Source of the DNA: Glacieibacterium sp038210595
Lineage (GTDB): Bacteria > Pseudomonadota > Alphaproteobacteria > Sphingomonadales > Sphingomonadaceae
Assembly: GCA_038210595.1 (NCBI GenBank)
Contig: JBBQWN010000050.1
Coordinates: 1 to 13,046, forward strand
DNA: 13,046 nucleotides
Direction: 5' to 3'
Shown here: positions 8,782 through 13,046 of the stretch, one piece after another
Layout of the letters: every line of letters starts with the position of its first letter
Position numbering within the stretch: the stretch's first letter is position 1
Translations under genes and position numbers: made by a program
The notes under the pieces: generated by a model
Databases searched by the model: none
Told to the model about the DNA's origin: nothing
Seen by the model: the letters and a program-made list of their open reading frames with translations, nothing else

Positions 8782-9197
8782 TCGACCGCAGTATCGACCC
8801 GACGGCGGACCAGGTGCGGGCGCTCCGCGATGCCCCGGACGAGGGGCCGATCGTGATGCTCAACCTGTTGAAATTCAGGGCGGAAGCGGCGTACGACGCG
8901 GGCAGCGGCCAGGCGCCCTGCACCGGCGTCGAGGCCTATCAGCGTTACCAGCACGTGTTCACCGTAACCGTCGGCGCGACCAGCCAGGCGCAGGTGCTGT
9001 ACGACGGCCCGGTCGAGCGGATCATGATCGGCGTGGTGGGTAACGACGCCGCCGAATGGGACAAGGTCCTGGTCGTGCGCTACCCGTCGAAGGCGCACTT
9101 CCTGGCGATGATGGCGAACGAGCAGTACCGCAGCGAGGGCCTGCCGCACCGCTATGCCGGGCTGGAGCGCACCGTCCTGCTGCAGTGCCGGGGCTGA
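8778..9197 (+). CDS. DUF1330 domain-containing protein
   Basis: The 139-residue protein is probably a ferredoxin-like dimeric alpha/beta-barrel of the DUF1330 family, whose function is not established. Recognisable blocks are IVMLNLLKF (25-33), VEAYQRYQ (51-58), and the C-terminal VVRYPSKAHFLAMMANEQYR (99-118), which is the most typical DUF1330 stretch. The start ATG overlaps the hydrolase stop by ATGA, so it is the third gene of the GST operon. An earlier in-frame ATG at 8748 would overlap the hydrolase by 34 nt and adds nothing conserved. Its stop is separated by one base from the stop of the convergent P450 gene. Coupling to the formaldehyde pathway suggests an accessory role, but that is inference. 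Confidence 0.87.
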   Translation: MIDRSIDPTADQVRALRDAPDEGPIVMLNLLKFRAEAAYDAGSGQAPCTGVEAYQRYQHVFTVTVGATSQAQVLYDGPVERIMIGVVGNDAAEWDKVLVVRYPSKAHFLAMMANEQYRSEGLPHRYAGLERTVLLQCRG

Positions 9198-9198
9198 A

Positions 9199-10425
9199 CT
9201 AGACGACGTCGATCCGCACCGGCAGCCGCGTATAGCCGTGGACGAAGCTCTGCGGCACGTATTCGGGCGTGCCGGTGACGCGCACCCGCCACGCCCTCGC
9301 CGCCATTTCCTCGAACAGGATCTGCAGCTGCAGCTCGGCCAGCCGCGCGCCGACGCAGCGATGGATGCCGAAGCCGAAGGCAAGGTGACGGCGCGCGTTG
9401 GACCGCGTCACGTCGAGCCGCTCGGCATCGGGAAACACGCTCTCGTCGCGGTTGCCGGCCATGTACCAGAGGATGACCTTGTCGCCCTTCTTGACGGGCG
9501 TGCCGGCGATCTCAGTATCCTGGTTGGCGGTGCGGCGCATGTGTGCGAGCGGGGTCTGCCAGCGGATGATTTCGGGCACCGCGCCGGGGATCAGCGACGG
9601 GTCGGCCAGCAGCTTGTCCCACTGGTCGGGATATTGGTCGAAGGCGTGGATGGCGCCCGACATCGAGTTGCGGGTCGTGTCGTTGCCGCCGACGACGAGC
9701 AGGATGAGGTTGCCGGTCCGCTCCTTGAACTCCATGTCGCCCATCGCGTCCGAATGCGCCATCATCGACACCAGATCGCCCGACGGCGGCAGCGCTTTGC
9801 GTTCCGCGAACAGCCGGTCGAAGTAGTTGGTCATGTCGATCAGGTGCTGGTGGCGGATCTGGCTGCGGGCCGGGTCGACCGCGGCCTCGATGTCGCCGCC
9901 CCAGTCCGACCACAGGGTCAGCAGCCGCCGGTCGGCCCAGGGAAAGTCGAACAGGATCGCCAGCATCTGGGTGGTCAGCTCGATCGACACGGTGTCGACC
10001 CAGTCGAAGTCCTCCCCGACCGGCAGCGTGTCGAGCAGCTCGCGGGTCCGCTTCCGGATCGCCTCCCCCATCCGCACGATCTCGCCGGGGCCGAAGGCGG
10101 GCGCGACGACGCGGCGCTGGCCGGTGTGCTTGGGGCGGTCCATCGCGATGAACTGGGGCAGGTTCATGTCGCCAAGCAGGTCGGCGATGGTGATGCCGCC
10201 ATAGTCGTGGCTCGACGAGAAGATCTCGGGATGGGCCTCGACCGCCATGATGTCGGCGTGGCGCGTCACCGACCAATAGGGGCCGAAGACGCTGTCGGCG
10301 CAATGATGCACCGGGGCCTCGGCGAGCAGACGCTGGAACGGCGCGCGCCAGGCGTCGTCGCGCCAGATTTCCATGCGGCTGATGTCGAGCGATGCCAGAT
10401 CGTCGGTCTTGAGCTGGGTGGCCAT
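9199..10425 (-). CDS. Cytochrome P450, CYP153-like (probable terminal alkane/fatty-acyl hydroxylase)
   Basis: This 408-residue soluble P450 has all core motifs: oxygen-binding I-helix GGNDTT (246-251), ExxR as EIIR (285-288), and heme loop FGFGIHRCVGARLAE with Cys357 as the thiolate ligand. Several stretches match the CYP153 family as I remember it: FGPYWSVTRHADIM (47-60), FDWVDTVSIELTTQMLAILF (140-159), FKERTGNLILLVVGGNDTTR (233-252) and EIIRWQTPLAHMRRTA (285-300). Known CYP153 enzymes hydroxylate terminal carbons of medium-chain alkanes, alcohols or acids using ferredoxin and ferredoxin reductase. Neither partner gene is adjacent. The ATG at 10425 has GGGGAG (10433-10438) 7 nt upstream. The gene lies 44 bp downstream of the glycosyltransferase and converges on DUF1330 with a 1-nt gap. 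P450 identity is certain; the CYP153 subfamily call is moderate and the substrate is inferred. Confidence 0.93.
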   Translation of the reverse strand: MATQLKTDDLASLDISRMEIWRDDAWRAPFQRLLAEAPVHHCADSVFGPYWSVTRHADIMAVEAHPEIFSSSHDYGGITIADLLGDMNLPQFIAMDRPKHTGQRRVVAPAFGPGEIVRMGEAIRKRTRELLDTLPVGEDFDWVDTVSIELTTQMLAILFDFPWADRRLLTLWSDWGGDIEAAVDPARSQIRHQHLIDMTNYFDRLFAERKALPPSGDLVSMMAHSDAMGDMEFKERTGNLILLVVGGNDTTRNSMSGAIHAFDQYPDQWDKLLADPSLIPGAVPEIIRWQTPLAHMRRTANQDTEIAGTPVKKGDKVILWYMAGNRDESVFPDAERLDVTRSNARRHLAFGFGIHRCVGARLAELQLQILFEEMAARAWRVRVTGTPEYVPQSFVHGYTRLPVRIDVV

Positions 10426-10469
10426 GGTCGAACTCCCCGGTCGCGCGTGTTCGCGTCGTAACGGGGAGG

Positions 10470-11606
10470 CTATGCCCGATCCGCGGCGTTGGCCAGCGCG
10501 TCGTCGGGTGGCCCCCCGTCCAGCACCGTGGCGACGAGCGCGGCATAGCGGTCGGCACTGACCCCGTAGGCAAGCGCGCGGTCGCCGGGCCGCACCGGAT
10601 CGGGGCCGGTCTGGGCCAGCAGGGCGGCGGCAAACGCCCCGGCGTCGCCGCCATCGGCGAGCACGCCGTAGCGGCCGTCGGCCAGCACAGTCACCGCATC
10701 GCCCGCCTGCCGCGACACGACCACCGGCGCGCCGACCGCCAGCGCCTCGAGCAGCGCCATCGACGACCCCTCCCAGCGGGACGGCAGCGCGAAGACGGTG
10801 GCGCGCGCCAGCCAGGCGAAGACATTGTCGGTCTCGCCCGCCAGCAGGAAGTCGTCGCCCAGCCCGGCGGCGGCGGCGCGGGCGGTGAGGCGGGCCTGTT
10901 CCTCCGGCGTGCCGCTGCCGAGCAGGATCAGGCGCAGCCGCCGGGCGGCGCGCGCCAGGCCGACCGCATCGATCAGCAGGTCGAAGTTCTTCTGGGGCCG
11001 CAGGCGGCCGATCGCGAGCACCACCGGGACTTCGCCGCCGAGCCACGAATGCGGCGCGGGTGCCGCCGCCAGCCGCAGCGCGTCGTCACGGTCGACGCCA
11101 TTGGCGATCTCGACGGCGCGGCCGTCGGCGAGCGCACGGGCGAACACCGGCAGGCCGGCCTGCGCCGCGCCGACCAGCGCGATCGCCGCCGCGTCGGCGA
11201 CCAGCGCCGCCATCCAGCGTTCCCGCAACGCGCTGCGCAGCCCGTCGCCGCGCGCCACGGCGTTGCTGATCCGGTAGATGCGGCGCGGTGCCGCCATGCC
11301 CCGCGTCGCGGCATAGACGGTCGGGTGACCGAGGTTGCCGGCCGACAGCAGCACCGCGGGCCGCGCCGCGCGCAGCCAGCGCCGCAGGGCGAGTATCGCC
11401 GCCGGGCGCGACAGTCGGCCGCCGCCCGCCGCCAGCGTGACCAGCGCGAACTCTTCAGTCGCAGCCGATTCGGCAAACAGGCCGTCGCTGCTGCCCGCGA
11501 TCAGCGTGACGCGGTGGTCGCGCGCCAGCCGCCTGGCATAGACCAGCGCATTGCGGACGACCCCGCTCGACCGCAGATCGTGGACGTAGAGGGCGACATG
11601 GGCCAA
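10470..11606 (-). CDS. Glycosyltransferase family 4 (GT-B fold)
   Basis: The 378-residue protein should transfer a sugar from a nucleotide donor onto a surface-polysaccharide or lipid acceptor; neither substrate can be read from sequence. The N-terminal Rossmann half opens HVALYVHDLRSSGVVRNALV with the usual glycine loop. The C-terminal donor-binding half has VVLAIGRLRPQKNFDLLIDA, containing Arg201 and Lys206 expected to contact phosphates. It also has the E-X7-E motif at Glu279 and Glu287 in LPSRWEGSSMALLEALAVG. I use the TTG at 11606, the first possible start after an in-frame TAG upstream and immediately before the first beta strand; no ATG is in frame nearby and the Shine-Dalgarno is weak. 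No other polysaccharide genes are in the window. It is divergent from sdhC and precedes the P450 on the same strand. Confidence 0.9.
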   Translation of the reverse strand: MAHVALYVHDLRSSGVVRNALVYARRLARDHRVTLIAGSSDGLFAESAATEEFALVTLAAGGGRLSRPAAILALRRWLRAARPAVLLSAGNLGHPTVYAATRGMAAPRRIYRISNAVARGDGLRSALRERWMAALVADAAAIALVGAAQAGLPVFARALADGRAVEIANGVDRDDALRLAAAPAPHSWLGGEVPVVLAIGRLRPQKNFDLLIDAVGLARAARRLRLILLGSGTPEEQARLTARAAAAGLGDDFLLAGETDNVFAWLARATVFALPSRWEGSSMALLEALAVGAPVVVSRQAGDAVTVLADGRYGVLADGGDAGAFAAALLAQTGPDPVRPGDRALAYGVSADRYAALVATVLDGGPPDDALANAADRA

Positions 11607-11765
11607 GCGGCGATAACCTGCGCGGTGTGCGGATTGACGGTCCTAGCAGCCAAGCCGGCTGCGCGTCATGCGGCAACGGCATGGCAGGCGGCGCTCGATC
11701 GCCGGTTGCGCACGGCCACGCTTTGGCTGAAAAGGCGCGCAACTCGCCGATAAGGGAAACTTCGC
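11607..11765. promoter_or_regulatory. Divergent intergenic region between the glycosyltransferase and sdhCDA
   Basis: This 159-bp gap is the longest non-coding stretch in the window and must hold the sdh promoter. A TTGACG at 11634-11639 is a good -35 candidate for rightward transcription, but I find no convincing -10 at 16-18 bp. AAGGGA (11752-11757) is a clear sdhC ribosome site, 8 nt before the ATG. An inverted repeat sits between them. No leftward promoter for the glycosyltransferase is obvious. Confidence 0.45.
11705..11743 (+). repeat. Inverted repeat in the sdhC leader
   Basis: GTTGCGC (11705-11711) and GCGCAAC (11737-11743) are perfect reverse complements with a 25-nt spacer. Inside the spacer GCCA (11715-11718) faces TGGC (11724-11727), giving a possible nested stem. 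The structure ends 8 nt before the sdhC Shine-Dalgarno. It could be a leader hairpin or a regulator site, or chance in GC-rich DNA. Confidence 0.35.
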
Positions 11766-12161
11766 ATGGCGTCTCCGCCGCGGCCAATGTCGCCGCACCT
11801 GTCGATCTGGAAGTGGCGGGTGCACATGACGGTGAGCATCCTGCACCGCGCCACCGGCACCGCGCTGGCGACCGGCGCCGTGGTGCTGTTCCTGTGGTGG
11901 CTGATCGCCGCCGCGACCGGGCCGGAGGCCTATAGCGTGTTCCTGAAGGTCGCGACCGGCTGGTTCGGCATGCTCGTCGGCTTCGGCCTGACCTGGGTCT
12001 TCTTTCAGCACATGATGTCGGGCATCCGCCACCTGGTGATGGACACCGGCGCGGCGCTGGAGCTGCAATCGTCGAAGGCGTTCGCCACCGCAACCCTGAT
12101 CGGCTCGGTGCTGCTGACGCTGCTGACGTGGATCGTCATCTACCTGACGAAGGGGCTTTGA
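11766..12161 (+). CDS. sdhC: Succinate dehydrogenase cytochrome b556 subunit
   Basis: This membrane anchor of complex II helps bind heme b and ubiquinone and docks the SdhAB catalytic dimer. The 131-residue protein has the family N-terminus RPMSPHLSIWKWR (6-18) followed by VSILHRATG (23-31), whose Ser and Arg line the quinone site. Three hydrophobic helices follow (about 33-50, 66-84 and 106-127). The heme-ligand region reads FFQHMMSGIRHLVMDTG, and by alignment with E. coli SdhC His82 is the likely axial ligand. The ATG at 11766 keeps the conserved RP-x-SPHL; a later ATG at 11787 would cut into it. AAGGGA lies 8 nt upstream. It is the first gene of the sdhC-D-A order, and sdhD follows 2 nt after its stop. 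Confidence 0.96.
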   Translation: MASPPRPMSPHLSIWKWRVHMTVSILHRATGTALATGAVVLFLWWLIAAATGPEAYSVFLKVATGWFGMLVGFGLTWVFFQHMMSGIRHLVMDTGAALELQSSKAFATATLIGSVLLTLLTWIVIYLTKGL

Positions 12162-12163
12162 GC

Positions 12164-12547
12164 ATGGGACGCGCCACCGAGATCGGCCGGGTTCGCGGCC
12201 TAGGCTCGGCCAAGTCGGGCACCGGGCACTGGTGGCAGCAGCGGGTGACCGCGGCGGGAAACCTGATCCTGGTGCTGTGGTTCATCGCCTCGCTGGTCCG
12301 CCTGCCGAGCCTAGACTACGCCACGGTCGTGCTGTGGCTGCGGCAACCGGTCGCTGCGGTGCCGCTCCTGCTGCTCATCGCCACGGTTTTCTGGCATTTC
12401 CGGCTGGGCCTGCAGGTGTTCATCGAGGATTATCTGCACAATGAAGGGTCTAAGTTGCTCGCCATCCTCGCGCTGAATTTCTATGCCGCCGCCGGCGCGG
12501 CCGTGGCGGCCTTCTGCGTCCTCAAGATCGCACTCGGAGCCGCCTGA
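12164..12547 (+). CDS. sdhD: Succinate dehydrogenase hydrophobic membrane anchor subunit
   Basis: This is the second membrane anchor of complex II, completing the heme and ubiquinone pocket with SdhC. The 127-residue protein has a polar N-terminus with SGTGHWWQQRVTA (18-30) and three membrane helices (about 32-47, 63-83 and 99-122). FWHFRLGLQVFIEDYLHNEG (76-95) carries the conserved His78 and the Asp89-Tyr90 pair that corresponds to the E. coli quinone-site residues. The ATG at 12164 has AAGGGG (12150-12155) 8 nt upstream, inside the end of sdhC. The stop overlaps the sdhA start by one base (TGATG), implying translational coupling. Confidence 0.95.
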   Translation: MGRATEIGRVRGLGSAKSGTGHWWQQRVTAAGNLILVLWFIASLVRLPSLDYATVVLWLRQPVAAVPLLLLIATVFWHFRLGLQVFIEDYLHNEGSKLLAILALNFYAAAGAAVAAFCVLKIALGAA

Positions 12548-13046
12548 TGGCCGACGCCTACAAGATCATCGACCATGTCTACGACGCCGTCGTCGTCGGG
12601 GCCGGGGGTTCCGGGCTCAGGGCGGCGATGGGCATCGCCGAGACGGGCCTCAAGACCGCCTGCATCACCAAGGTGTTCCCGACCCGCAGCCACACGGTCG
12701 CGGCGCAGGGCGGCATCGCCGCCTCGCTCGGCAACATGGGGCCGGACCACTGGACCTGGCACATGTACGACACCGTCAAGGGCTCCGACTGGCTCGGCGA
12801 CCAGGACGCGATCGAATATCTGTGCCGCGAAGCCCCCAAGGCAGTGTACGAACTCGAACACTTCGGCGTGCCGTTCAGCCGGACCGAGGAAGGCAAGATC
12901 TACCAACGCGCGTTCGGCGGCATGACGCAGGACATGGGCAACGGGCCGCCCGCGCAGCGGACGTGCGCGGCAGCCGACCGCACCGGCCACGCGATGCTTC
13001 ACGCGCTGTACCAGCAGAGCCTCAAGCACGACACCGACTTCTACAT
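12547..13046 (+). CDS. sdhA: Succinate dehydrogenase flavoprotein subunit (partial, C-terminus off the right edge)
   Basis: This catalytic subunit oxidises succinate to fumarate on covalently bound FAD. About 166 of roughly 600 residues are in the window. The Rossmann motif is VVGAGGSGLRAA (16-27). FPTRSHTVAAQGGIAASLGN (44-63) holds His49, the expected covalent FAD attachment site. Further family blocks are HWTWHMYDTVKGSDWLGDQD and FGGMTQDMGNGPPAQRTC. The start overlaps the sdhD stop. sdhB is expected just beyond the right edge. Confidence 0.97.
   Translation, partial: MADAYKIIDHVYDAVVVGAGGSGLRAAMGIAETGLKTACITKVFPTRSHTVAAQGGIAASLGNMGPDHWTWHMYDTVKGSDWLGDQDAIEYLCREAPKAVYELEHFGVPFSRTEEGKIYQRAFGGMTQDMGNGPPAQRTCAAADRTGHAMLHALYQQSLKHDTDFY

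Noticed and set aside
10426..11046. N-terminal extension of the P450 frame back into the glycosyltransferase
   Set aside because: It overlaps the glycosyltransferase in another frame and has no P450 similarity; the ATG at 10425 has a good ribosome site and the expected N-terminus.
11455..12093. A minus-strand open frame overlapping the sdhC region and divergent gap
   Set aside because: It runs antisense to sdhC with low-complexity Arg/Ser/Pro composition and no motif.

Overview
The window is high-GC, densely coded bacterial chromosome. It carries twelve protein genes plus a partial gene at each edge, and no intergenic gap exceeds about 160 bp. The sdhC-sdhD-sdhA order, the glutathione-dependent formaldehyde pathway, the B12-dependent methylmalonyl-CoA mutase and a CYP153-type P450 together suggest an alphaproteobacterium. 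Sphingomonadales is my best guess from overall resemblance, not from a marker gene. I saw no tRNA, rRNA, CRISPR array, insertion sequence or integrase.

Layout, left to right. (1) A leftward block (1-4421): methylmalonyl-CoA mutase (scpA, C-terminal end cut by the window edge), preceded by an acyltransferase-3 membrane protein and a HI0933/YhiN-type flavoprotein. (2) A rightward pair (4475-6231): S-(hydroxymethyl)glutathione dehydrogenase (frmA) and a small two-helix membrane protein with a PH-like domain. (3) A single leftward gene (6235-7278): a compact contractile tail sheath protein with no other phage or injection-system gene nearby. (4) A rightward, translationally coupled operon (7349-9197): glutathione S-transferase, S-formylglutathione hydrolase and a DUF1330 protein. 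(5) A leftward pair (9199-11606): a CYP153-like cytochrome P450 and, upstream of it, a GT4 glycosyltransferase. (6) The rightward sdhC-sdhD-sdhA start of the succinate dehydrogenase operon (11766 to the right edge).

How the genes work together. FrmA oxidises S-hydroxymethylglutathione (formaldehyde plus glutathione) to S-formylglutathione, and the hydrolase at 7936-8781 releases formate and glutathione. The two steps are therefore both present, but split by the PH-domain gene and the lone tail sheath gene. Methylmalonyl-CoA mutase feeds propionyl-CoA carbon to succinyl-CoA, and succinate dehydrogenase lies on the same central route. The P450 would hydroxylate alkyl chains if it behaves like CYP153, but no ferredoxin or ferredoxin reductase gene is next to it.

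The most unusual item is the orphan sheath gene inside the formaldehyde module. Secondary points are three inverted repeats beside start codons (scpA, the sheath gene and sdhC), a well-supported TTG start for the formylglutathione hydrolase, and almost gapless convergent gene ends. No convincing novel multi-gene system is visible.
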